Positions 1 through 8,150 of a DNA stretch of 40,117 bases are shown here, piece after piece; positions within the stretch are counted from its first letter, which is position 1, and every line of letters begins with the position of its first letter. Position numbers and translations under genes: made by a program. Below the pieces are notes generated by a model. The model did not search any database. It saw only the letters and a program-made list of their open reading frames with translations, and was not told the DNA's origin. Source of the DNA: Hyphomicrobium sp. (GTDB lineage: Bacteria > Pseudomonadota > Alphaproteobacteria > Rhizobiales > Hyphomicrobiaceae); assembly GCF_009026145.1 (NCBI RefSeq), contig NZ_WBUE01000011.1, positions 1 to 40,117 of the forward strand, written 5' to 3'.

Positions 1-335
1 TGCGCGGCGCTATCCCCTCTCCCCGTGTTTACGGGAAGAAGGTCGGGGTGAGGGGCAAAATCTGGCGCTGCTCGTAGCTGCCCCTCACCCCCGCCCTCTC
101 TCCCCGCCGAAGGGGCGCGGGGAGAGGGAGTTGACGTGAAGGCGGTCTGCGGCGCCTCGCTCAATCCAGGGCCTGTCGTAGGCTCGGCGCGTCTGCTCCT
201 GGCCTTGCCGCGCGCGCGCACCTCCGGCGTACCGGCCGCCGTCTCGGGCGGCGGCGGCACGGGCTTGCCGGATTTGCCCGCGCGCGAGGGGCGCGGCTTC
301 GGGATCCTGTCGTTGTCCTTGGGGGGAGGGGGCAT
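1..335 (-). CDS. Partial open frame, N-terminal end of an unidentified basic, Pro-rich protein
   Basis: An ATG at 335 reading leftwards opens a frame with no stop to the window edge. The first 60 or so residues are rich in Pro, Arg, Lys and Ala (starting MPPPPKDNDRIPKPRPSRAG), like the disordered basic N-terminal extensions on some alphaproteobacterial RNA-modifying enzymes such as pseudouridine synthases. No folded domain is visible, so that identity is only a suggestion. The frame then runs through the inverted palindrome pair at 14-129 without a stop. Either the gene has absorbed the repeat in frame, or the frame is open by chance because high GC makes stops rare. No convincing ribosome binding site was identified. 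Confidence 0.25.
   Translation of the reverse strand, partial: MPPPPKDNDRIPKPRPSRAGKSGKPVPPPPETAAGTPEVRARGKARSRRAEPTTGPGLSEAPQTAFTSTPSPRAPSAGREGGGEGQLRAAPDFAPHPDLLPVNTGRGDSAA
14..129. repeat. Inverted pair of GC-rich palindromic repeats
   Basis: Positions 14-56 and 81-129 are two copies, in opposite orientation, of a C/G-rich element made of the blocks ccctctcccc and cggggtgagggg. Each copy is itself partly self-complementary, and the pair could form one long hairpin with a loop near 57-80. This is the form of the dispersed intergenic palindromes seen in many Hyphomicrobiales genomes (family knowledge). A related short palindrome (ctcccct ... ggggag) lies near 395-420. Confidence 0.7.
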
Positions 336-511
336 GGGCCGAATATGGCGCGCGCCGAGCGAGTGCTCAAGCGCAGGGTAGCATACATCTTCGCCCTCCC
401 CTCAAGGGGGGAAGGGGAGCCTTAACCGCACATCGCTGAAGCTGCCGCATCGAGGCCGCGATTGGGAGGAACACTGCCTTTCGGGCGGCGTGCAATCGAG
501 GGTTCCAGGTA
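336..511. other. Gene-free leader before the DUF1223 pair
   Basis: This stretch holds the short palindrome near 395-420 and presumably the promoter for the plus-strand gene at 512. No clear -35/-10 pair or operator can be singled out. Confidence 0.4.
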
Positions 512-1276
512 ATGCGTCGAAATACGTTCGTGCTCGCGCTCGCCGTGCTGACGGTTCTGACGGGGGCTACGCAAGCGAAGCCGCGCGCCGTCGTCGTGGC
601 GAAGCCGCGCGCCGTCGTCGAGCTGTTCACCAGCCCGTTCTGCTCCTCCTGCCCGCCCGCCGACGCGCTGTTCGTCGAGCTCGCGCGCCATCCCGACCTC
701 ATCACGCTAGTCATGCCGGTCGACTCCTGGGACCGGCCAGGACGCAAGGACGCGCTCGCCAAGCCGGCGTTCACCGAGCGCCAGTCGGCCTACGCCGATG
801 TGCGCAACGAGGACTTCCTCTACACGCCGCAGGCGGTGATCAACGGCGCGGCGCAGGCGGAAGGCTCCGATATCGCCGAGATCGGCGACGCCGTCGCGCA
901 AACGGCCGGCGTGCTGTCGGTACCTGTGAAGGCGATGCCGGTCGGGGAGGAGATCGTCGTGTCCGTCGGCGCGGCGAAGGGTGCGGCATCCTCCGGCGCC
1001 ATGATCACCGTGCTGCCGTTCGTCGCCTCGCGCGAGATACCCATGCGCGGTGGCGAGACGCTCAGGTATGCGAACCTCGTGCGCGACATCGTGCCGGTCG
1101 GACGATGGGACGGCAAGCCGGTCAAACAAAAGCTGCCGCTCAACGACTACGCGCAATACGACGGCATCGTCGTGCTCTTGCAGGCGGGCACGCCGGAGCG
1201 GCCCGGCGCCATTCTCGGCGCCACGCGCCTCCCGATCCGCCCTAAGCTCAGCGCGCTGAGGCCGCGGCAACAATGA
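512..1276 (+). CDS. DUF1223 family secreted thioredoxin-like protein (copy 1)
   Basis: A 254-residue protein with an N-terminal signal peptide (residues about 1-22, ending near TQA) and then the DUF1223 domain. The domain opens with ELFTSPFCSSCPPAD, where the C-S-S-C pair sits at the thioredoxin active-site position. Further DUF1223 landmarks are the MPVDSWD segment, the FTERQ segment and YTPQAVING. The family has a thioredoxin-like fold and no assigned reaction; export to the periplasm and a redox role are inferred. A 24-bp exact tandem duplication at 575-622 repeats eight residues (AKPRAVVV/AKPRAVVE) at the junction of signal peptide and domain. A paralogue follows on the same strand at 1435. 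Confidence 0.88.
   Translation: MRRNTFVLALAVLTVLTGATQAKPRAVVVAKPRAVVELFTSPFCSSCPPADALFVELARHPDLITLVMPVDSWDRPGRKDALAKPAFTERQSAYADVRNEDFLYTPQAVINGAAQAEGSDIAEIGDAVAQTAGVLSVPVKAMPVGEEIVVSVGAAKGAASSGAMITVLPFVASREIPMRGGETLRYANLVRDIVPVGRWDGKPVKQKLPLNDYAQYDGIVVLLQAGTPERPGAILGATRLPIRPKLSALRPRQQ
575..622 (+). repeat. 24-bp in-frame tandem duplication
   Basis: Units 575-598 and 599-622 differ only near the end of the second copy (gtg versus gag). They encode AKPRAVVV followed by AKPRAVVE just after the predicted signal peptide. The near-identity suggests a recent slippage duplication that lengthened the linker. Confidence 0.85.
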
Positions 1277-1364
1277 GTGGCATGCGGCAGCGCGCGTCGT
1301 TGTCGACTGACACCGACCTCGTCTCGGCCGGCGTGAAGAGCGCGTAACGAATAGCGGCGGTGGC

Positions 1365-1422
1365 CGAATAGCAGGACAGTCCGTACGCATCGACGAATAG
1401 CAGGACAGTCCGTACGCATCGA
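1365..1422 (+). repeat. Exact 29-bp tandem duplication upstream of the second DUF1223 gene
   Basis: Units 1365-1393 and 1394-1422 are identical (starting cgaatagcaggacagtccg). The right-hand copy ends in the ribosome binding site region of the gene at 1435. An additional cgaatagc near 1348 may be an older partial copy. The duplication doubles part of the untranslated leader and could affect expression. Confidence 0.9.
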
Positions 1423-1434
1423 GGAGCAACGCGC

Positions 1435-2160
1435 ATGCGCGTCCGCCTGCACACACGTATGATGGCCGCGCTTCTGCTGGCCGCCAGCATCGGATCCGGA
1501 GCTGCAGCAGCGCCGCCCACGGTGCTGGAGCTGTTCACCAGCCAGGGTTGCTCATCCTGCCCGCCGGCCGACCGGCTGTTCGCCACGCTCGCCGGCGATC
1601 CGCAGTTCATCGTTCTGTCGCTGCCCGTCGACTACTGGGACCGGCTCGGCTGGAAGGATACGTTCGCCAAGCACGCCTTCACCGAGCGCCAGGTGGCGTA
1701 TTCGCGCATGCGCGGCGACGGGCAGGTCTACACGCCGCAGGCCGTCGTCAACGGCAGCGAGCATGCCAACGGCGGCAACCGCCGCGCCATCGACGCCGCC
1801 GCGGCCACGACGGCGCCGGCCGGCGTGCCGCTCATGGCGCAGCACCGCGAAGGCGAAATCGTCGTCACCGTAGGTGCCGCCACCGGCGTTGCCGCGCAGA
1901 GAGCAACAATCGTCGTGCTGCCGTACTTCGCTTCGCGCGAGGTGGCCATCGGGCGCGGCGAGAATGCCCGCCACAAGGTCACCTACACCAACATCGCGCG
2001 CGACATCATTCTGCTCGGCGAATGGTCGGGTGCGCCGGTGACGCAGAAGATCGCGCTGTCACGCGGCGAGGACTACGACGGCGTCGTCGTCCTGCTGCAG
2101 GAGGGATCGCTGCGCAATCCGGGGGCGATCCTCGGCGCCGACCGTATCGCCCTGCGCTAG
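1435..2160 (+). CDS. DUF1223 family secreted thioredoxin-like protein (copy 2)
   Basis: A 241-residue paralogue of the preceding gene. It has a signal peptide (about residues 1-26, ending GAAAA) and then ELFTSQGCSSCPPAD with the same C-S-S-C pair, followed by LPVDYWD, FTERQ and YTPQAVVNG. The start is set by a gaggag ribosome binding site at 1421-1426, 8 bases before the ATG. Together with copy 1 it forms a tandem pair on one strand, most simply explained by gene duplication followed by considerable divergence. The role is unknown; a periplasmic dithiol function is inferred from the CxxC motif. Confidence 0.88.
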   Translation: MRVRLHTRMMAALLLAASIGSGAAAAPPTVLELFTSQGCSSCPPADRLFATLAGDPQFIVLSLPVDYWDRLGWKDTFAKHAFTERQVAYSRMRGDGQVYTPQAVVNGSEHANGGNRRAIDAAAATTAPAGVPLMAQHREGEIVVTVGAATGVAAQRATIVVLPYFASREVAIGRGENARHKVTYTNIARDIILLGEWSGAPVTQKIALSRGEDYDGVVVLLQEGSLRNPGAILGADRIALR

Positions 2161-2318
2161 CGGAGCGCGCGTTCGACCGATCCGCCGGCAGCCGATGCGC
2201 GCGGCTCGGACAGTCTGGGGCGCGCGCCAAAGCGCTCATCCGCCTCAGGGCTGGGGACCACAAATGTCCCGCAACCCATCTTTTGGCCCTTGCAAGCCCG
2301 GGTAATTGGCCCTAGTCA

Positions 2319-2338
2319 ATGACTGACGCGTCAGTCAT
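2319..2338. promoter_or_regulatory. Perfect 20-bp palindrome, probable TetR operator
   Basis: The sequence is atgactgacg followed by its exact reverse complement cgtcagtcat. It ends 12 bases before the TetR start codon. Its length, perfect symmetry and position match autoregulatory operators of TetR-family efflux repressors. It would control the four-gene operon at 2351-5849. Confidence 0.8.
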
Positions 2339-2350
2339 AGGAGTTGCCGG

Positions 2351-2983
2351 ATGCCGGAGGCCGTGCCAGCACGCAATCGCAAGGCGGAGCCTGCAGCCCG
2401 CCGCGAGGCCATATTGGATGCCGCGCTGACGGTGTTCGCGGAGAGCGGGTTCGAGGCCGCGCGCCTCGATGACGTCGCCGCCAAAGCCGGGGTCGCCAAG
2501 GGCACCCTCTACCTCTACTTCAAGGACAAGGAGGCGTTGTTCGAGGAGGTCGTGCGCGGGGCGGCTTCGCCGATCGTCGAGCGCCTCGGCGCGCTCGCCG
2601 CCGCTCCCGACCTGCCCATGGCGGCCATGCTCGACGCGATGTTCGAGCTGTTCGAGAAGGAAGTTCTCGGCACCCGCCGCAAGCTCATCATCCGCCTGAT
2701 CCTCGCCGAAGGCCCGCGCTTTCCGCGCATCGCCGAGTTCTACTATCGCGATGTCGTGGGACGCATCTTGCCGATGGTGGCGAAGATCGCGCAGCGCGCG
2801 GCCGAGCGCGGCGAGCTGCCGAACGATGCCATCGCCCGCTACCCGCAGCTCGTTGCCGCGCCGTTGCTGCTCGCCGTCATCTGGGACGCACTGTTCGCGC
2901 GCATCAAGCCGCTCGATGTCGCCGACTTTCTGCGCGCGCACCGCGACGTGCTCACCGCGCGCGCAAGGAGCACGCCGCAATGA
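2351..2983 (+). CDS. TetR/AcrR family transcriptional regulator of the efflux operon
   Basis: A 210-residue one-component repressor. The N-terminal helix-turn-helix domain is at about residues 18-65 (ILDAALTVFAESGFEAARLD, then GVAKGTLYLYFKDKEALFEE, the recognition-helix signature of the family), and the rest is a helical ligand-binding domain. The start is supported by an aggag site at 2339-2343. Its stop overlaps the start of the membrane-fusion gene by ATGA (2980-2983), so the two are translationally coupled. The perfect palindrome at 2319-2338 is the likely binding site. This gives a self-regulated efflux module induced by an unknown ligand. Confidence 0.92.
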   Translation: MPEAVPARNRKAEPAARREAILDAALTVFAESGFEAARLDDVAAKAGVAKGTLYLYFKDKEALFEEVVRGAASPIVERLGALAAAPDLPMAAMLDAMFELFEKEVLGTRRKLIIRLILAEGPRFPRIAEFYYRDVVGRILPMVAKIAQRAAERGELPNDAIARYPQLVAAPLLLAVIWDALFARIKPLDVADFLRAHRDVLTARARSTPQ

Positions 2984-3786
2984 AACGCCAGCTCGCCGCC
3001 CTTGTCCTCGTGCTGCTGGCGGTCGGCGGCGGCGTCGCCTCGTACTACTACCTTGTTCCCCACGACGCGCCGCGCCAGTACCAGGGGTGGGTGGAGGCGG
3101 ATTTCGTCTTCGTCAGCCCCGACGAGATCGGGCGCATCGAGACGCTGGCCGTTCGCGAAGGCTCGACGGTGCAGGTGGGCTCGCCGCTGTTCACGCTCGA
3201 TGATGATCTGCAGCGCGCCGCGGTCGCCGACAACGAGGCGGCCGTCACCAATGCCAAGCAGGCCTATGACCGCGCGCAAGTGCTGCTGAAGCGCGCCGTC
3301 GGCTCGCAGAAGGCTTTCGACGATGCCGACGCGGCGCTGCGCTCGGCGCAAGCCAAGCTCAACTCGGCGCGCACGCGCCTGGAGCGCCGGGCGCGAGCGA
3401 GCCCGGTGGCCGGCACGATCCAGGAAGTCTATTTCCGCGGCGGCGAGATGGTCGAGCCCGGCCGGCCGATCGTTTCCATTCTGCCGCCGCAGAACGTCAA
3501 GGTCCGCTTCTTCGTGCCGCAATCGATCTTGCCGAGCGTCGCGATCGGGGACCGCGTGCGCATCAATTGCGATGGCTGCCGCGACGATCTTTACGCGCGC
3601 GTCAGCTTCATCTCCGCGCAGGCCGAGTTCTCGCCCCCGGTGATCTACAGCCTCGAGGAGCGCGCGCGGCTGGTGTTCCGCATCGAGGCGCTGCCCGAGC
3701 GCCCGGAGGACATGCGCATCGGGCAACCGGCATCCGTCGCGCTGCTCAATGCGCCGCCACGGGAGACCGCTCATGTCGAGAAATGA
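2980..3786 (+). CDS. HlyD/YbhG-like periplasmic membrane fusion protein
   Basis: A 268-residue protein with an N-terminal signal anchor (about residues 4-25). It has a split lipoyl/barrel region: EADFVFVSPDEIGRIETLAV before the hairpin, and SPVAGTIQEVYFRGGEMVEPG after it. The intervening alpha-helical coiled coil spans about residues 75-135. This is the layout of adaptor subunits linking inner-membrane ABC exporters to an outer-membrane channel; no outer-membrane factor gene is present here. It overlaps tetR by 4 bases and the ATPase gene by 14, indicating one transcript. The substrate cannot be read from the sequence. Confidence 0.9.
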   Translation: MKRQLAALVLVLLAVGGGVASYYYLVPHDAPRQYQGWVEADFVFVSPDEIGRIETLAVREGSTVQVGSPLFTLDDDLQRAAVADNEAAVTNAKQAYDRAQVLLKRAVGSQKAFDDADAALRSAQAKLNSARTRLERRARASPVAGTIQEVYFRGGEMVEPGRPIVSILPPQNVKVRFFVPQSILPSVAIGDRVRINCDGCRDDLYARVSFISAQAEFSPPVIYSLEERARLVFRIEALPERPEDMRIGQPASVALLNAPPRETAHVEK

Positions 3787-4702
3787 GGATGACATCGCTA
3801 TCGATGTCGAGGGGCTTACGAAATCCTTCGACGGCAAAGAGGTAGTGCGCAATCTCTCCCTGCGCGTGCGGCGCGGCGAGATTTACGGCTTTCTCGGCCC
3901 CAACGGCTCCGGCAAGACGACGACGCTGCGCATGATCTGCGGGCTGCTGACGCCCGATGGTGGGCACGGCACCTGCCTCGGCTACGACATCATAACCGAG
4001 CGCGAGAAGATCAAGCGGCGCGTCGGCTACATGACGCAACGCTTCAGCCTCTACCAGGACCTGTCGATCAAGGAAAACCTGGAGTTCGTGGCGCGCGTCT
4101 ACGGGCTGCCGAACCCCGGCGCCGCGGTAGTACAGGCCATCGAGCGCCTGGGGCTGCAGGGGCGCGAGCGTCAGCTGGCCGGCACGCTCTCCGGCGGCTG
4201 GAAGCAGCGCCTGGCGCTCGGCGCCTGCATCCTTCCCAAGCCCGACCTGCTGCTGCTCGACGAGCCGACCGCCGGCGTCGATCCGAAGGCGCGGCGCGAG
4301 TTCTGGGGCGAGATCCACAAGCTCGCCGCCGACGGCATGACCGTGCTCGTCTCCACCCATTACATGGACGAGGCCGAGCGCTGCCACGAGATCGCTTACA
4401 TCGCCTACGGCGAGCTGTTGGCGCAGGGCACCATCCCGCAGGTCATCGAGGACTCGCGCCTGCGCACCTATACCGTGAGCGGCCCAGAGATCAACGATCT
4501 TGCGGAAAAGCTGGTCGGCATGCCCGGCGTCGACATGGTGGCGCCGTTCGGCACCAGCCTGCACGTCGCCGGCCGCGACGCCGCGGCCTTGGACGACACG
4601 GTGGCGAAGCTTGAGGGTAATCTTACCTCGCGTCTGTCGGAGCCGTCTCTGGAGGATGTCTTCATCGATCTTATGTCGCGGTCGCAGGACAATTTCCGAT
4701 GA
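3773..4702 (+). CDS. ABC exporter ATP-binding protein (YbhF-like, single domain)
   Basis: A 309-residue nucleotide-binding protein. Walker A GPNGSGKT is at about residues 42-49, the Q-loop is MTQRFSLYQDL, the signature LSGGWKQR is at about 139-146, Walker B LLLLDEPTAGVD is at about 159-170, and the switch His lies in VSTHYMDEAE. The family hydrolyses ATP to drive ABC-2 type export. The ATG at 3773 is preferred over an upstream in-frame start at 3749 because a ggag lies at the right distance and the family begins near here. Unlike E. coli YbhF it carries one ATPase domain rather than two. Its last codons overlap the permease start (ATGA). Confidence 0.92.
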   Translation: MSRNEDDIAIDVEGLTKSFDGKEVVRNLSLRVRRGEIYGFLGPNGSGKTTTLRMICGLLTPDGGHGTCLGYDIITEREKIKRRVGYMTQRFSLYQDLSIKENLEFVARVYGLPNPGAAVVQAIERLGLQGRERQLAGTLSGGWKQRLALGACILPKPDLLLLDEPTAGVDPKARREFWGEIHKLAADGMTVLVSTHYMDEAERCHEIAYIAYGELLAQGTIPQVIEDSRLRTYTVSGPEINDLAEKLVGMPGVDMVAPFGTSLHVAGRDAAALDDTVAKLEGNLTSRLSEPSLEDVFIDLMSRSQDNFR

Positions 4703-5849
4703 GCGCCCTTGCTGTCAGCCACTGGCCGGGCGCGCTGGTGCGCACGGCGGCGATGTTCTCCAAGGAGTTCGTGCAGCTGCGGCGCGACCGGCTAACCTTC
4801 GGCACCATGATCTTCATCCCGCTGCTGCAGCTCACGCTGTTCGGCTTTGCCATCAACACGACGCCGCGCCATCTGCCGACGGCCGTGCTCGCCTACGAGG
4901 ACAGCGACGTGGGCCGCTCGATTCTCGCCGCGCTGCGCAACACGACCTACTTCGACCTGGTCGAGGTCGTGCACTCGGAAAGCGAGATGGATGGCCTGAT
5001 GCGCTCCGGGAATGTTCTGTTCGGGGTCGAGATACCGGCGGGCTTCGAGCGCGCCGTGCGCCGCGGCGACAGGCCGGCGTTGCTGGTCGCCGCCGATGCC
5101 ACCGATCCGGTTGCCGCCGGAACCGCTCTCGGTGCGCTCGAGGGCGTCGTGTCGACCGCCCTGGCGCGCGATCGCAGCGTGCCGGAAACTCGGCAATCCG
5201 TGACCCCGTTCGAGATACGCCAGCACCGGCGCTACAACCCGGCGGCGGTGACGAGCCTCAACATCGTTCCCGGTCTGCTGGGCGTGATCCTCACCATGAC
5301 TATGCTCATTTTCACCGCGCTGTCGGTCACGCGCGAGATCGAGCGCGGCACGATGGAAAGCCTGCTCGCCATGCCCATCCAGCCGCTCGAGATCATGATC
5401 GGCAAGATTACGCCGTATATCGCCATCGGCTTTTTGCAGGCGGCACTGATCCTCTCCTTCGGTACCCTCGTGTTCGAGGTGCCGATCACCGGCAGCATCG
5501 GGCTGCTGGCGCTGCTCAGCACACTGTTCATCGCCACCAACCTGTCGATCGGCTACACCTTCTCGACCATCGCCGAGAACCAGCTGCAGGCGATTCAGAT
5601 GTCGTTCATGTTCTTCCTGCCCAACATCCTGCTTTCCGGCTTCATGTTTCCCTTCGCCGGCATGCCGGGCTGGGCGCAGATGATCGGCGAAGCACTGCCA
5701 CTCACGCACTATATCCGCATCGTGCGCGGGGCATCATGCTGAAGGGTGCCGATCTCTACGACCTGCATCGCGAGGCCTTGGCGCTGCTGGCGCTCATGAC
5801 GCTGGCCATGACCTTCGCCGTGCGCCGCTTCCGCCGCACGCTCGACTGA
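4699..5849 (+). pseudogene. ABC-2 type permease, frameshifted close to the 3' end
   Basis: The frame starting at 4699 gives 347 residues of an ABC-2 permease of the YbhS/YhhJ type: a first membrane helix near residues 33-50, a large extracytoplasmic domain, then clustered helices from about residue 190. It stops at 5742 just after LPLTHYIRIVRG. The expected continuation (IMLKGADLYDLHREALALL, a last helix, ending RRFRRTLD) is intact in another frame down to 5849. The two frames join at a run of four G at 5728-5731, where one base is missing or two are extra. Without correction the exporter lacks its final helix. Gene decay and a homopolymer sequencing error are both possible. Only one permease is present, whereas E. 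coli ybh has two. Confidence 0.82.
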
Positions 5850-5893
5850 GCCGCCTGACGATGCAAACGCTGTTGTTCCCCGCGTAACACCGT

Positions 5894-6616
5894 GTGCGTA
5901 TCGTGCATCCTATAGATCCGCTCCCCCAAGGACGGATCCACGCAGTGCTCATCACCGGCGGCAAGTTGATCTCCAGCCAGGAAGCGAAGGCGCTGCTCGC
6001 GCCGGTGCTCGCACGCCACATGGCGCCGCGCGACCTGCAGATCGCGCTCGACGACGAGCTCAATTTCGCCGACGAGTACGACCGCAGCGGTGTGCTGCTG
6101 CTGCCTGACGGCGCGGCGATTGATGGCGACCTCGCCCTCGACTACGAATGTGCCGAGTACGATGGAAAGAGCTTTCGCGGCGTACTAGCGCTCGGCTCGC
6201 TGGCAGTCCACGGCGACATCCTCAATGCGAACGTCGACGGCGGCCCGTTCCTCGCCGTGCTCGGCCCGCTCACCGTGCGCCACATCATCAAAGGCGGTGC
6301 GCCGCTCATCGCCGCCGGCCCAATTATCTCCGCCGGCACGATCTACTGCGAATACAACCACGGCAGCTTCCGCGCCTGGGGTGGCATCACCGCGCAGGGG
6401 ATCGTCATCGACGATCAGAGCTACGACATCTCCGGCCCGGTCAGCGGCATCAAGGTCGTGCTCTGGCAGGACGATGCGACGCAGTACCTGCTGCCTGAAT
6501 TCTTCTACGAGAACGATGACGGAACGCTCGAGGCGAACGACGACTTGAGCGAGACGCTCAAGGCGCGGATCCGCGCCGGCGAACCGATCTTTCGCGACGA
6601 CGCGCTGGGGATATAG
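5894..6616 (+). CDS. Uncharacterised protein, possible beta-solenoid (bactofilin-like) domain
   Basis: A protein of up to 240 residues that I do not recognise as a named family. The middle (about residues 60-180) is a succession of short hydrophobic strands ending in Gly or Asp: [73 protein letters not shown]. This spacing suggests a right-handed beta-solenoid like those in polymer-forming proteins. The proposed GTG start at 5894 is uncertain; a GTG at 5945 with aagga upstream is an alternative. The next gene starts 10 bases after its stop, so the two are probably co-transcribed. No signal peptide is evident. Confidence 0.65.
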   Translation: MRIVHPIDPLPQGRIHAVLITGGKLISSQEAKALLAPVLARHMAPRDLQIALDDELNFADEYDRSGVLLLPDGAAIDGDLALDYECAEYDGKSFRGVLALGSLAVHGDILNANVDGGPFLAVLGPLTVRHIIKGGAPLIAAGPIISAGTIYCEYNHGSFRAWGGITAQGIVIDDQSYDISGPVSGIKVVLWQDDATQYLLPEFFYENDDGTLEANDDLSETLKARIRAGEPIFRDDALGI

Positions 6617-6626
6617 GTCCATTCAA

Positions 6627-7601
6627 ATGTCTGACAGCAGCACTACATCGGCCGCATCATCGCGCGCCGGGCGCATCCTCGGCGCCGTCGTCATGCATCT
6701 GATCCTCGGCAGCGTGACGCTCCTTGGCATTCTCGCTTCGGTGGGCGCCATCGGCGCTTTCCGGCGTGGCGATGCCGACCTCGCGACGGCCGTGATCTGC
6801 ACCGTCGTCGGCGGCGTGTTCACCGCCTTCGGACTCGGCCTCTACTATCTTCACTACATCGACGCTCCGGCTCGCGCTGCGCGCGAGGAGCGCCGCGCGG
6901 CACTGCATCCAGGCGCGCCGTGGATGCTCAATGCGGACTGGGCCGCGCGCAAGGTCGTCGACCGCTCGAGCCTCGCCGTCACCATCTTCCTGTGGATCTG
7001 GTCGGCCGGCTGGTGCGGCGCCTGCGCCTTCATCTGGAGTGTCAACCACGACAAGATCGTCGCCGCCGTGCGCTCCTCGTGGGTCGATGCCGCCTTCGCG
7101 GTCATCCTGCCGCTTTGCGGCCTCATCGGCGTGCTGTGCGCCATCGGGGCCACCCGCACATGGTGGCGCTACGGCGCCTCGACGCTACGCATCGACACGC
7201 TACCCGGCTATCTCGGCGATAGCTTTCGCGGCGTCGTCGTCGTCCGCATGCCCTCGCCCGTGCCACTCGAAGTCGAGATCGCCTGCGAGCGCCGCACCTG
7301 GCACTGGTCGCGGGATTCGAAAGGCCGCCGCACCAAGAAATGGAGCACCGAGATGGTCTGGTCGGAAACCTATCCCATCGAGACCGGCCGCTTGATGCGC
7401 CTAAAGGACGGAACGACGACCATTCCCATCGACCTGCCGCTTCCCGATAGCCAGCCGCCTTGCGCGCTCGACGAGGATGGCGCCGGCATCCAGTGGACGC
7501 TCTACGTGCGCACCGACTACGAGCGTGCCAGAGCGACACCGACCCAGCCCGCACCTGGCTATAACGCGCAGTTCCTCATTCCGGTCTACGCCCGCGACTA
7601 G
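6627..7601 (+). CDS. Integral membrane protein, DUF3592-like, function unknown
   Basis: A 324-residue protein with four predicted membrane helices, at about residues 17-42, 52-75, 115-140 and 152-173. A soluble C-terminal half of beta character follows ([28 protein letters not shown] and onwards). This layout recalls DUF3592-type proteins, but no diagnostic motif decides it. It lies 10 bases downstream of the solenoid-like gene. Its stop codon overlaps the stop of the convergent yaiI-like gene through the shared ctag at 7598-7601, so the two transcripts must run into one another. Confidence 0.65.
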   Translation: MSDSSTTSAASSRAGRILGAVVMHLILGSVTLLGILASVGAIGAFRRGDADLATAVICTVVGGVFTAFGLGLYYLHYIDAPARAAREERRAALHPGAPWMLNADWAARKVVDRSSLAVTIFLWIWSAGWCGACAFIWSVNHDKIVAAVRSSWVDAAFAVILPLCGLIGVLCAIGATRTWWRYGASTLRIDTLPGYLGDSFRGVVVVRMPSPVPLEVEIACERRTWHWSRDSKGRRTKKWSTEMVWSETYPIETGRLMRLKDGTTTIPIDLPLPDSQPPCALDEDGAGIQWTLYVRTDYERARATPTQPAPGYNAQFLIPVYARD

Positions 7602-8086
7602 CCGCGTGCACGGCGCACTGCGAGCTCCAGCGCTTCGAGAAAGCGCGAGCGGTCCTGGCGCGCGAAGCTGGCGTTATAGCCTTTGCTCTCGCCCGTTTCG
7701 CGCAGGTGGGCGGAGAGCTCGCGCATGGCCAGCGCCATGCCGATGCTGGCTTCGGTGAACGGCTTGCCCGTCGGGCCGATCACCTGCGCGCCCTTCTTCA
7801 GGCAGCGCGCTGCGAGCGGGATATCGGCAGTGACCGCAATGTCCGGAGCACCGATGTGCTCGACGATCCAGTCGTCGGCCGCGTCCGGCCCGTCGGCAAC
7901 GATGATGCGCTTGACCAGCGGGCCGTCAGGCAGCCGCATCCACGAGTTCGACACGAAATGCAGAGGCAGGCCGTGCCGCTCGGCGACGCGCAGCGCCTCG
8001 TCCTTGACCGGACAGGCGTCGGCATCGACGTAGATGGTAGGTGTTGTGGTCGCGCTGCTCACGCGCCGCTGTTTAGCGATATCCAC
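7598..8086 (-). CDS. YaiI/YqxD family protein (UPF0178, DUF188)
   Basis: A 162-residue protein of a widespread family related to PIN-like nucleases. It has the characteristic opening [20 protein letters not shown], then [12 protein letters not shown] and the [17 protein letters not shown] segment with conserved Asp residues. The C-terminal [12 protein letters not shown] is also typical. The biochemical role of the family is not established. The proposed start is a GTG at 8086; a GTG at 8062 is equally possible, since the conserved domain begins only at about residue 17. Convergent with the gene to its left, with overlapping stop codons. Confidence 0.88.
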   Translation of the reverse strand: MDIAKQRRVSSATTTPTIYVDADACPVKDEALRVAERHGLPLHFVSNSWMRLPDGPLVKRIIVADGPDAADDWIVEHIGAPDIAVTADIPLAARCLKKGAQVIGPTGKPFTEASIGMALAMRELSAHLRETGESKGYNASFARQDRSRFLEALELAVRRARG

Positions 8087-8150
8087 TGCGCATGCAAGCT
8101 CGGCCGCGTGGGGCTGCTGCGAAACACTGCATATTTGGGCGCTCGCAGCG

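Noticed and set aside
2839..3852. Long minus-strand frame opposite the efflux genes
   Set aside because: Shadow of the TetR and HlyD genes caused by GC-rich third positions; no ribosome binding site and no family motif.
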